From positions 2,480,001 to 2,544,000 of the forward strand of contig JAOVFP010000012.1 of NCBI GenBank assembly GCA_025738555.1: DNA of 64,000 nt. Reading direction: 5' to 3'. Source of the DNA: Cyathus striatus (Eukaryota > Basidiomycota > Agaricomycetes > Agaricales > Nidulariaceae). Both the position numbers and the translations under genes were made by a program. The notes beneath the pieces are model-generated. The model did not search any database. It worked only from the letters and a program-made list of their open reading frames with translations, and was not told the origin of the DNA. Of this stretch, positions 23,161 through 34,235 are shown in pieces (within the stretch, counting starts at the first letter, position 1; each line of letters starts with the position of its first letter).

Positions 23161-24239
23161 ATGTAACATGTGAAAAGAGTATGATAAGTGACACACATAG
23201 GACATGTAATGTGAGTCTAAAGAGTAATACCCATGAAAAACATGATTGCAAAGTATAACAAATGTAATGACATGACAAACATGAGAAATATGACACACAT
23301 AATAAGTGTGACTAACATGAAGCATGGGAATATATGTGACAATTGTAATGTGTGGGATGAATGTGACAATGCGAAGCATGACAAATGCAGTGTTGTGACA
23401 CATATGACGAGCGCTAAAAGTGTGACGAATGTGATGCGCATGACTAATTTGAAGCGCGGGAATGTATGTGACAAATGTGACACATGGGACAAACGTGACA
23501 CTGCAAAGCATGACAAATGTAGCATTGTGACACGTGTAACGAGCGCTAAAAGCATGATGCATGTGACTAATATGAAGCGCGGGAATGTATGTGACATTTG
23601 TGACGTGCGAGACAAACGTGACACGCGGGAATATATGTGACATTTGTGAAATGCATAAAACGCGTGACTAACATGAAGCGTGGGAATGTATGTGACAACT
23701 GTGACGCGTGGGACAAATGTGAAGCGCGGGAATATGTGTGACAACTGTGACGCGGGAAAGAACGTGACAAATATATGTGTGACAATCGTGACACATGAGG
23801 AAATGTGACAAATCCATACAGTAGCAATATCCAATTAGTAGTTATCATTGATTGCTTATGATTGCCTAACCATCTATACTAATATTCAATTAGTAGTAAT
23901 CAATGATTGCTTATGATTGCCTAACCATCTATACTAATATTCAATTAGTAGTAATCAATGATTGTTTATGATTGCCTAACAACCATTCAATATTAGTATT
24001 CAATTAGAGAGCCACAATGATTATGATTGCCTAACTACCATTCAATATTAATATTGGATTAGAAAACATCAATGATTGTTTATGATCACTTAATACATTT
24101 ATACAATAGTAATATTGATTTAGAACCTCAATAATTGTTTATGATCCCAATCAAATAGCACTGCTGTTATATGATCAGAATCACCTACATGCCTCAGGTT
24201 ATTTTGATCAAAGAAAGCCAGGGTTTGGTGATTGTCCCA

Positions 24240-24455
24240 ATCACCAAAGCCATGCCACAGTATGATTACAATCATAAACAATCATTGATATTCTAATTGA
24301 GCATTAGTATTGTATAAATATATTATGCAATCATAAACAATCATAAACAATCATCGGTTTTCTCTAATTGGATATTACTATTGTATGGATGTTTAGGTGA
24401 TCATAAATAATCATTGAGGTTCTAATTAAGCATTACTATTGTATAAATGTATTAG
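24240..24455 (+). repeat. 55-bp-type repeat array, target of retrotransposon
   Basis: Diverged AATCATAAACAATCATTGAT units. The last unit is cut at 24455 by the 5' LTR and resumes at 32818 after the 3' LTR. Just upstream (24190-24258), a segment with TTTTGATCAAAG and GGTGATTGTCCCAATCACC resembles a foldback tip of the same family. Confidence 0.75.
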
Positions 24456-25059
24456 TGTTACACTTTTTCCATCTCAACCCTGCCAGAGCACCTCTTTTTC
24501 ACGTGACCCTTCTATTTATATCTTTCTGCTTACTGATCCCTTTCTATTTATAACTACATACTTACTCATCATCCCTGACCCTGCTCCTCTGGTTTGTCAT
24601 ACTACGAGCACGGACTTCTCTTATTCCCTCGGACTTGCTTACTGATACTGCTGCGCATTACTGCGCATTCTATTTATAGACCTCTGCCAAGTCATGGCAA
24701 GTCATGGACTTATTTATAACTACACTTCTTCACTCACACAGACCACGCTTCTTTTGTATAAATAGCACATGTATTCTGATCAAGCTTCCTCAGCTTGATC
24801 TTAGTTTAGCTATCATCCAATATAGCTGGCTAATCCCCTTCTTCTCCTTTGAGACCACCTCAGACCCAGAACACCGCTACTTCTAGATTGCATCTCAAAC
24901 GCTGTTGTGAGATAGCCGCAAGTCCATTAGTGAATAACTCCACGTTATTACTGTTTAGACTTTGACTTCGTCATACGACTTATGAGTGTAGTGACAAGTC
25001 ATGTGATCTATAACATCACAAGACCAGAAGATATCACGAGACCAGCTCGGATCGTAACA
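24456..25059 (+). repeat. 5' LTR
   Basis: Begins TGTTACACTTTTTCC and ends CGGATCGTAACA. Differs from the 3' LTR at 24481, 24576, 24611, 24630, 24900, 24918, 24983 and 25002, each a C/T or G/A change at a CpG. Confidence 0.95.
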
Positions 25060-25096
25060 AAAGATCAAGCTGATTAAACCGGCGACGATTACTTAA

Positions 25097-26493
25097 TTGA
25101 TTCACCACACCATCCCCAATACGTCGAACCATGAATCAGACCCAGGAACTGATTCATCCCACTCAGAAGAATACAGAGAATGGAGACTGCTCCAAGACTA
25201 CAAGACACCAGAAAGCCCACTATCGGAACAAGCATACAGAGGACAACTAGTAACAGAATTACCGACCAGTCCAGCCACCGCACCACCAGAAACCCCAGTA
25301 GGCTCTACATCGCCTATCTTCAAATCACCCACTTTTGCAGACAAACCACCCAGCGCTGTATCCGGATTTTTCCATTCAGCCTAGAAGGAAGCAATCCACT
25401 AGACATATCGCAAGAATCACCCAAAGATATCAGAAGCCCATTTGCACCACCATGCACGCCAACCTTAGCAAATCAACTCGCACAAGTTCAGCCGTTTATA
25501 CGCCGAAGAAATAGAACCATGTCCACAGCAACCACCAACGGAAAAATGGAAGCCAAATTCAAGACCCCGTTCCACTTCTCTGGAGATAGATCCCTATTCC
25601 AGAGTTGGATCCAAGAAGTCGAACTTTACATTTTAGAAAATAAAGTTACCGAAGACAAGATGAAAGTACTCCTAGCCCTATCCTACATGAATGGAGGATC
25701 AGCTGGAGCATGGAAAAGCACCACCTTTGACACATACACGAAGACAGACACCGAACACCCAAATGGGTTCTTCCCCACTTGGGCAACCTTCAAAACAGAC
25801 CTAACCAAGGCATTTCAAGAAGGAGACTCCGCTGACATCGCACACCGACAACTTGAACTCCTTGTTCAAGGAAGTAGCAATGCGGAGGATTATACAGTGG
25901 TATTCGAGACCCTCTGGCCCAAGATAAGCCTAGAATCTGAAACAGAAAAGATCCGCAGATACAAGAAAGGACTCAACCAACCCCTCAGAGAGAAAGTGGA
26001 GACCATGGCCAATGTGCCATCCACTTACGACAAATACAAAGAAGCCGCCATCAAATTCAATCGCAATTATCTCAGATTTAAGGAAACAGAAACCTCAGGA
26101 AATGCCCGAAAGATCTCCCCGATCAATTTCACCAGGAAACCCGCTCCATTCACCCAGTATCTTGGAGCCCGACCCTCTTCCGGATCATCAGTAGACCCCT
26201 ACCACCCCTCGATATCCAATCAAATGGATACCTGAATTGATGCCATTAACAAACCACTCTCCCCTAGGGAAATGGATCAACTAAGGAAGGAAGGGAAATG
26301 TTTTCATTGCAAGAAATCTGGACACGTTTCTCACAACTGCCCACTCAAGAAAGGAAGATTCAACCGAAATCCCGGAAATCGCTGCGACCTCTCTGTAAGA
26401 GCCGCCTATGAAGAAATTGGAGATATCTACCAATCCCTTGGAAAAGAAGACCAAGATGAAGTCGCCAAACTCGCCAACGAATTGGGTTTTTGA
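25097..26493 (+). pseudogene. gag: gag (capsid/nucleocapsid), frameshifted
   Basis: The reading starts at 25097 (MIHHTIPNTSNHESDPG...) and runs to about 25384, where homology must move to the frame that is open from ~25376 to 26235; a small indel near 25375-25385 separates them. The second part contains the capsid-like region FSGDRSLFQSWIQEVELYIL, AWKSTTFDTYT and FKTDLTKAF (25580-25812), as in Ty3 Gag. A TGA at 26236 precedes the zinc knuckle CFHCKKSGHVSHNC at 26299-26340 (C-x2-C-x4-H-x4-C), the nucleocapsid RNA-binding motif. The final TGA (26491-26493) overlaps the pol ATG. Confidence 0.85.
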
Positions 26494-29400
26494 TGCAGAG
26501 AGCTGAGTCGACATCTACCTCTCCCCTCAACATTTCACGTGCTGTCATAGATGAGCCTGTAGTAGCTAGCATTCTAAGGAATACTATCTGTATTGCAACT
26601 CATCTTGATACATGTGAAGAACCGATTGAAGCACTCATTGACTCCGGAGCTGGAGGAATGTTCATGGACTAGCGCCTAGTCCGAAAATTACGGCTTAAAA
26701 CTGAGAAACTCAAAGAACCCCGAAGAGCCCGAAACGTAGACGGATCCATCAATCAACAAGGAATGATAACCGACATCACCAGACAAGAAATCGAAATAGG
26801 AGGAAGGAAGTTCCGAGTAATGTTCCTCATCCTCAACATTGGAATAGAAGACATTATCCTAGGATACCCCTGGCTTAGAGATACGAACCCCGACATCAAC
26901 TGGAAGACAGGAGTCCTCAAATGGAGGAACACCATCAGATTCAATGCGAATAACCGAGAAGAAATAATCTCCGACGCCCTTACCATACAAGTGGTAGAAC
27001 TCATCTGAGACGGAGAAACAATCAACATGGAAGAACTTGAACACCGAAAATGACAAAACTGGAAAATGATTTGCAACGGATTTGTAAAAACTACAGGAAA
27101 CAGAATGCTTATGCATGACCCACCATACAAACCCGTCGGAGCAACAGTACGGTTTGTATTCAATTCTAAACCAACTATTGAAGACATACCCAAGAAAAGA
27201 ACCTTTAACTTTAACCCACTACCCAGAGACAGCCCACACATACTAGAAGAATCCAACACCGAAACCGAATCTAACTCTGATTCTGAAGGATACATTACGA
27301 ATTCTGAAGACACGCTAGTAAGCCCCATATCTGACCTTACTAACAGTTTAGGAAAAATGAATATCAACAACGATGACGTCAATGAATTAACCGAAGAAAT
27401 GAGCAAACTTAATTTCAGAGATTACGTCGAATACAACGGAGAAAACCCTGTGCTAACCCCAGCCAACATATACGACCTATTTGAGAACCCACTAGAAATG
27501 GATTTCACCCGCATTGCCGCAATCATACAGGACATCTACCGACAAGAAGACTTCGACTTACCGGATCTAGTACCAGATTCGGAAGAAGACGACGATGAAC
27601 TCACTGAACTTATCGAAACAGACGCCTATGAACTTCTCGTAAACTACCTCCGAGATGAAGAACCTGAACCCGAACCCCGACGAACCACCTGACTTAACCG
27701 AAGAAGCATTAATCAGGAAGTTAACAATTTCACAACAACTATCTTATGGAACAACTACTGAACCCGAGAAAACCGCTGAAGAACTAACCCCGAAGAAATA
27801 CCACGACTATCTAGATGTATTCAGAAAACGCCCAGTATCAAAACTCCCACCTCACCAACCTTACGATCACAAGATAGATCTCAAATCGGACACCCCCGAT
27901 CAAATCGATTGCAAGATATACCCACTCCACGGAAAACAGCAAATCACACTTGACATCTGGCTCAAAGAAATGGAAGAAAAGAAGTTCATCGAAAAAGGAC
28001 AATCCCCGTACACCTCGTCATTCTTCTTTGTACCAAAAAAGACGACAAAGACGCCCTACGACCCTGCCAAGATTACCGACCCCTCAATGAACATACTATT
28101 CGAGACAATTACCCATTACCGCTTATGCCAGATCTCATCCAACGATTACAAGGAAAGAAAGTTTTCACTAAACTCGATATTGACAGAGCATACAACAACA
28201 TTCGAATTCACCCCAGACATGAAAACCGAGCCGCCTTCAAAACAAATCGAGGAACATTTATCCCCAAAGTAATGTTCTTCGGAATGTGCAATTCACCAGC
28301 TACCTTCCAAAGATTCATGAACGACATCTTCAAAGATCTCATCGAAGAAGGACTCGCGATCATATACATTGATGATGTACTACTCCTAGGAACAACCATC
28401 AAAGAACTCGAACAAATTACCAAACAAGCCCTCGACATCCTCAGAAAACACGATCTCTATGCTAAACCCAAGAAATGCAGATTTGAAGTCACCGAAGTTG
28501 ACTTCTTAGGATTAATTGTACAACCCGACGAACTTGCCATGGACCCCGTCAAAGTTGCAGGAATCCATGATTGGCCAATCCCAACTAAACTCAAAGACGT
28601 CCAATCACTCATGGGATTCGCTAACTTCTACAGAAAATTCATCGAAGGATTTGGTAAAATTGCAGTACCGCTCAACTCACTTACCAAAAAGGACAAACCT
28701 TTCGAATGGACCCCAGAATGTCAAACTGCCTTCGAAACCCTCAAAGAACGATTCCTATCTGAACCGGTCCTACGTATCCCAGACCCCGAACAGCCATTTG
28801 AACTCAAAACCGATGCCTCGAAATACGCCTGCGGAGCAGTACTCAATCAAAAAGGACCTGATGGAAGAATCCATCCCTGCGGATTCTCCTCCCATACGTT
28901 TACCGAAACCGAACGAAACTACGAAATTTATGACAGAGAACTTCTTGGAGTCATCCGAGGACTAAAAGAATGGAAACACCACCTTATCGGAACTCCTCAC
29001 AAAATCATCATTTGGTCCAATCATCAAAACCTCGGATACTGGAGAAAACCCGAAGATCTTACCAGACGACAAGCCAGATGGTACTTATTTTTATCCCAAT
29101 TCCACTTTGAACTCCGCCACAAACCCGGAAAGAACCTCATTGCCGCCGACGCCTTATCCCGAAGACCCGACTACATCCCGAAAGAAGATAACGACAACAA
29201 ACAAATCACGATGCTACCAGCACACCTATTTCCCTTGATTAAAGACATCCCCATTAATCTTATCGATACCGAACTCCACGAAGAATTCAAGAAAGCACTA
29301 GAAACCGATCACCACACACAAGATGCCATCACCACCATGAAACAACCAGGACAACTATCTCTTATCAAGAATGCAGCCCAAGATTGGCAAGAAGACGACG

Positions 29401-30725
29401 GCCTCCTATACTACCAAGGCCGATGCTATGTACCACCAGATCTAAAACTCCAACAAGAAATCATACAAAAATATCACGATACAGTAGCAGCAGGACACCC
29501 AGGACCACATAACACCGAGCTAGCTGTCAAGAACCATTATTGGTGGCCAAGCATGGGCATCTTCATCAAGAATTATGTCGAAGGATGCGCCATCTGCCAA
29601 CAATCGAAGTACAACCGAAAAGGAAAACCCCCCCTAATACCCATCCCTGCACCTGCCGATACCCGACCTTTCTCCCAAATCTCATGTGATTGGATCACCG
29701 ATTTACCCTCCTCTGACGGATATGACTCTATATTTGTCATGGTCGACCATGGATCTACAAAGGGGGTAATATTTGAACACTGCCACAAGAAAGGGCTTAC
29801 CACATTAGGAGTAGCCCAACTTTTACTCGACACTGTCTACCGAAGATTTGGATTACCTGATTCCATCATATCTGACAGAGACCCCAAGATCACCGCCAAA
29901 GCCTTCCAAGAAATGATACGACACCTAGACGTCAAGTGGAAAGGAAGCACAGCATACCACCCCCAGACTGATGGCCAAACCGAATGAATGAATCAAGAAA
30001 TCGAAGTCTATCTCAGATGCATCTGCGCAATGAGACAGTACGACTGGAACAAATACCTCTCCTCTGCCGAATTCGCCATCAATTCCCGATACCATTCCGT
30101 CACGAAGAACTCCCCATTCTACCTAATTATGGGATACGACCCCATCGCACTTCCAGAAGTCTTCTCCCAATCAAAGATTCTAGAAGTCCAAGAACGACTC
30201 AAGGCATTAAACCAACTCAGAAAGGAAGCACAAGTATTCCATGAACTCACTCGACAACAAGTAATGCTCAGAAATAAGAAAGACCTCCGACCACTCAAAG
30301 AAGGACAGAAGGTATGGCTAGAATCAACAAACCTCAAAATAGCCTACCCCACCAAGAAATTCGCCCCTCGGAGAGAATGACCTTTCCCGATCAAAGAAGT
30401 CTGATCGAAACTCGTATACAAACTGCAATTACCAAAACGTTGGGGCTGGATTCACCCAGTATTCCACTGATCCCTTCTAACCCCGTACATCGAAAACGAC
30501 GAACACGGACCCAATTATTTGGAACCACCCCCAGATCTCATTGATGATCAAGAAGAATGGGAAATAGAAGTGATCAAAGCGCACAAGAAGCAAAAGAAAG
30601 GGACAATCTTTCTCATCTCATGGAAAGGATACCCATCCTCCGCCGATGAATGGGTAAACGAAGACGCCCTGGAAAATGCCAAAGAACTCCTGAAAACCTA
30701 TAAAAAGAAGGCCAAACTACCCTGA
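26493..30725 (+). pseudogene. pol: pol polyprotein (PR-RT-RH-INT-chromodomain), broken
   Basis: ATG at 26493 overlaps the gag stop. Domains in order: aspartic protease with LIDSGAGG (near 26634); linker; reverse transcriptase from EEKKFIEKGQSPYTSSFFFVPKK (near 27973) with FGMCNSPATFQ and YIDDV (near 28364); RNase H with LKTDASKYACGAVLNQ (near 28803), ETERNYEIYDRELL and ADALSRR; integrase with a zinc-binding H-H-C-C region ending CAICQQSK and core acidic motifs CDWITDLP and ISDRDPK; and a C-terminal chromodomain with EEWEIEVIKAH and FLISWKGYPSSADEW (30555-30655). Breaks: TAG at 26670; TGA at about 27006, 27051, 29985, 30378, 30402 and 30468; single-base shifts in homopolymers at 27675-27678 (C) and 28035-28040 (A). 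The chromodomain is expected to steer integration to marked chromatin. Confidence 0.92.
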
Positions 30726-31003
30726 AGAAACCAGAAACCTACTACCTACACTTCGATACAAATCCTACGACATGCCTTCCACTGCCAACTCCACCGCCCC
30801 CAACTCAACCAACACCCCCGACCGACCTCAGAATCGAAATCCCCGCCACCACCACTAACGAACTCCCCGCTCAAGATTTCCACACCGGCCTCCACCATCT
30901 CAACTGGCCAGGATCCGCCCCCGCCATACCACAATGCATCCGCCACCCCCACGAAATCCACCTCGCCAAAGCCCTTTGGTGTGCCCAAAACGCACCCCTC
31001 CAA

Positions 31004-32197
31004 ATGATCGTGTTTCTCCAGTACATCGCCCCCCCCGGAGTCTCTCACTGTTTCGTGCAGCTGTTTATACTCGCCATGGATTGTTTTGCTCAGATTGTCA
31101 CCGGCAAAACCCGAGATCCGTCCGTCCCTAAATATAATCTCGAACACATAGCTGACTTACTCATCCAACTCCGTCTCTTCGACTACGCCCAGCTGATAGA
31201 CCTTCCCCAAGGCTTCTGCAGTACACAACACAGAAGCTCCCCAGGTTGCGTAGGAATAGAAGCCCTTCGCATCCCACCCCTTGATCACGGCCGAACCCTC
31301 ACCCACAACCACCAACACTATGTTTACGCACCAGTACCGATGACCCTCGAACCCAGAACCCCGACAGCACCCCCAGCATATCCACCTGCCACTTCCAACG
31401 GCGATCTACCCCCCTCCTCCCCTCCACCGCTTCTTACCTCCGTGTCCCCCTCTCCGCCAAATTCACCCCGACCAACTACACCAGTTCTTCAACGAACTAC
31501 TGGACACCATGCCCCACTGGACGACGGTCATGATCAGGAAAACGTCGCCCCTCTATGAAGTCACTCTGCACCCCCCGCCACCGAGCCCCCCGTCATTCCC
31601 AATGCCCCTCCCACCGTCAAACCCCTCTGCCAATGAAATCCTGGCCGCTGGTACCATATCCCCACCTATGACCTTGAACTCTTTCGTACCTTTCGTCACC
31701 AGGAACGTAAGAAGACCTGGTGTCGTGCCTATCGCCAGGCACACCCATGTACCAGAAGACCCACATCTCAGACCACTCGAAACATGCAGAAGGCCCTCAT
31801 CATCGAAAACCTTCCTCTCCAAAACACCCGCCGCCGCTGCCCTCTCTGCCGCAGCAAACACCACGATCGCCTCCAATGTCGCCACCACGTATGCCCCTTC
31901 TGTCACCTTCATGCCCCTCGTCACTCCCCCTTCCAATGCAAGAAATACGTCTGCCAGTCTTGCGGATGGCCCTGCGCCAGTAACTCCCCACAGGATTGTC
32001 ACTACGGCCCAAACTCCACCCCACCACCCGACAACAACAACTGGGGCAACTGGCCACAGTATCAGATCAACTCATGGAATGTCCTCACGGAACTTGAGGA
32101 CCAGGTAAATGCCGATGAATCTGCCAAAAATAATGAAGATGGATGGAATGTACCCAACAACGATGACGGATGGTATGCATCAAATGAGGACGTTTGA
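31004..32197 (+). pseudogene. Third ORF downstream of pol with tandem zinc knuckles
   Basis: One frame is readable from 31004 (and open further upstream without an ATG) to the stop at 32195-32197, just before the 3' LTR, broken only by in-frame TGA codons near 31556 and 31637. The N-terminal part includes NLEHIADLLIQLRLFDYAQL and is followed by a long Pro/Thr/Ser-rich stretch (about 31330-31550). The C-terminal part has three Cys/His clusters at 31838-31999: CPLCRSKHHDRLQC (C-x2-C-x4-H-x4-C, the nucleocapsid spacing), CPFC..H..C with a longer loop, and a CQSC..C..C cluster. The last segment is acidic and Trp-rich (DGWNVPNNDDGWYASNEDV). A nucleic-acid-binding accessory role is plausible, but I do not recognise the protein. 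It does not look like an envelope protein: no signal peptide or membrane segment is evident. Confidence 0.75.
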
Positions 32198-32199
32198 TT

Positions 32200-32213
32200 G
32201 TACAAAGGGGTAA
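32200..32213 (+). promoter_or_regulatory. Polypurine tract, plus-strand primer
   Basis: AAAGGGGTAA lies immediately before the 3' LTR, where Ty3 elements carry the plus-strand priming site. Confidence 0.6.
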
Positions 32214-32817
32214 TGTTACACTTTTTCCATCTCAACCCCGCCAGAGCACCTCTTTTTCACGTGACCCTTCTATTTATATCTTTCTGCTTACTGATCCCTT
32301 TCTATTTATAACTACATACTTACTCATCATCCCCGACCCTGCTCCTCTGGTTTGTCATACTACGAGCATGGACTTCTCTTATTCCCTTGGACTTGCTTAC
32401 TGATACTGCTGCGCATTACTGCGCATTCTATTTATAGACCTCTGCCAAGTCATGGCAAGTCATGGACTTATTTATAACTACACTTCTTCACTCACACAGA
32501 CCACGCTTCTTTTGTATAAATAGCACATGTATTCTGATCAAGCTTCCTCAGCTTGATCTTAGTTTAGCTATCATCCAATATAGCTGGCTAATCCCCTTCT
32601 TCTCCTTTGAGACCACCTCAGACCCAGAACACCGCTACTTCTAGATTGCATCTCAAATGCTGTTGTGAGATAGCCACAAGTCCATTAGTGAATAACTCCA
32701 CGTTATTACTGTTTAGACTTTGACTTCGTCATACGACTTACGAGTGTAGTGACAAGTCACGTGATCTATAACATCACAAGACCAGAAGATATCACGAGAC
32801 CAGCTCGGATCGTAACA
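32214..32817 (+). repeat. 3' LTR
   Basis: 604 bp, same length as the 5' LTR with eight CpG-type transitions between them; followed by target duplication ATTAG (32818-32822). Confidence 0.95.
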
Positions 32818-32822
32818 ATTAG

Positions 32823-32930
32823 ATGGTCATAAACAATCATTGATTCTTTCTAATTGAATATTACTATTGCATGGTTGTATTGGGTAGTCATAAACAATCA
32901 TTGAGATTTTAAATAAATATTGCTATTGTA
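32823..32930 (+). repeat. 55-bp-type repeats continuing after the retrotransposon
   Basis: Units with TCATAAACAATCATTGA continue the array broken at 24455. Confidence 0.75.
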
Positions 32931-34005
32931 ATATGCCTAGCATACTTCTACCCTCTATAAAACATTTATTTCTACATTCTAAACACTACTTACAAACGGT
33001 ATAATATATATGGGTTGTATTTAGTAGCTAAGGTGGAGGTCCTGGACTGTTAGCTAGCATGAGAAAGATTCACACTAATAAGGGACATTTCTAGCCTAAG
33101 TAGGCAAGCATCTAAGAATAGAAAGATCAAGGTCAGAGTTTATTCTCAACATCAATGGGAAATAGTTATGAGTAAGGCCAGAGATCGAGCTAAGCATGCA
33201 TCTATTCTAATAATAGATTATTGAAGCCATGTTATTGTGTCATAGGAAAAGGCATGAGGACAAGACTCCCAGCAAGTGCCACTATCTAACCATGCTGTAC
33301 CAGCACTGTGCATCAGCATGTTATAGGTGCCTGGCTAGGTCTGAGATCCGGCATTCCTGGCAGGCTGATTCAGCAGTTCCCATTTCCATGTGTCAAAGTG
33401 AGTGGCATCATACTTTTGTATGGAGCACCTCACCTGTGGACAGGTTTTATTGTACTTTGCTATCTTCCCATATGGGTGTGTTCTTGGCGTTCATATGCAT
33501 GTTAATCCGTGAATTACCCTGGTCCATCCCAGACTCTCATAGCTAGTCTAAAACAACTACTTTACAGCTTAGCTAATGTGTAATTACTGCTTTTGTATTA
33601 ACTATATAGTTCCTCTAGCCATAGTTTTGTAGGATATTTAATAGGTAGAGTTAAGTAGTAGGAGGGCAGTCTCCTGTGCCCCGAGAAATACCAGCTAGCA
33701 TTGTGCATTAGTATTTGTGTGAGCAATTGAGATTCTAAGTGCAATGAGAAGTGTGAAGTCATAAGCCTGTGCTAAGTCTGAGATTAAGGAACACACATCA
33801 AAACGTGCATAAAAGCATTCACTAAGCTGTATTCCTTCTTGAACGTCAATCTTCAACACCATTTCTACACCTTACTTCACCTGGAAGCACCTTGCATCTG
33901 AGTCTTACCCACCAAGCACTTTCTTAGTGAGCATATGTGGTGTGAGTTTTATTATTAATATTTACATTTACACTATGTTGTGCTAAACTAGGTACTATAA
34001 TTGCA
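32931..34005. other. Unidentified 1.07-kb segment interrupting the repeat array
   Basis: The array unit breaks at 'gctattgta' and resumes at 'attgcatagatatattatgtg'. The intervening sequence has no recognisable TIR, LTR or coding motif. Its position implies an insertion, but its type is unknown; an ORF at 33229-33546 is not supported by anything else. Confidence 0.4.
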
Positions 34006-34009
34006 TAGA

Positions 34010-34235
34010 TATATTATGTGATCATAAACAATCATTGATTTTTTCTAATTGAAGATGACTATTGTATAGATGTATTGGGTGATCATAAACAATCATTGGT
34101 TTTTTCTAATTGGATATTACTGCTGTATGGATGTTTAGGTAATCATAAACAATCATTGAGGTTCTAATTAAGCATTACTATTGTATAAATATATTAGATG
34201 ATCATAAACAATCATTGATTCTTTCTAATTGAATA
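34010..34235 (+). repeat. 55-bp-type repeat array
   Basis: Four units with ATCATAAACAATCATTGA; the array stops within a unit at about 34235, where KDZ-1 sequence begins. Confidence 0.8.

Larger units (their letters stand above)
21162..24189. mobile_element. FB2: second copy of the foldback element
   Basis: Termini TGTAGGTGATTCTGATCATA and its complement match FB1 closely. The arms have the same two-part plan: 55-bp repeats (21235-22200; inverted at 23825-24150) and GTCAC/CGCG-rich repeats (22210-22800; inverted at 23165-23815), around a spacer of about 300 bp (22850-23160). Unlike FB1 the arms are unequal: the left has many more 55-bp units than the right, and the sequence is more diverged (many CG to TG/CA), so FB2 looks older. 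The long ORFs on both strands are mirror-image low-complexity frames. Confidence 0.85.
24456..32817 (+). mobile_element. Complete Ty3-type LTR retrotransposon with chromodomain
   Basis: Two 604-bp LTRs bound an 8.36-kb element, flanked by the 5-bp duplication ATTAG (24451-24455 and 32818-32822). The internal order is gag, then protease, reverse transcriptase, RNase H, integrase and chromodomain, then a further ORF: the order of Ty3 (Metaviridae) chromoviruses plus an extra 3' gene. Purine-rich AAAGGGGTAA abuts the 3' LTR. A standard TGG-type primer site is not obvious after the 5' LTR. LTR identity is about 98.7% (8 differences), so the insertion is fairly young, but the genes carry several stops and frameshifts. 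Confidence 0.95.

Noticed and set aside
22176..23848. Similar long ORFs in FB2
   Set aside because: Same reason: repeat composition, mirrored between the arms.
31004..32197. Third ORF as an envelope gene
   Set aside because: No signal peptide, membrane anchor or glycosylation-type layout is visible; the Cys/His clusters look nucleic-acid-binding.
33229..33546. 105-codon ORF as a gene
   Set aside because: No motif, no splice context and no repeat or family support.
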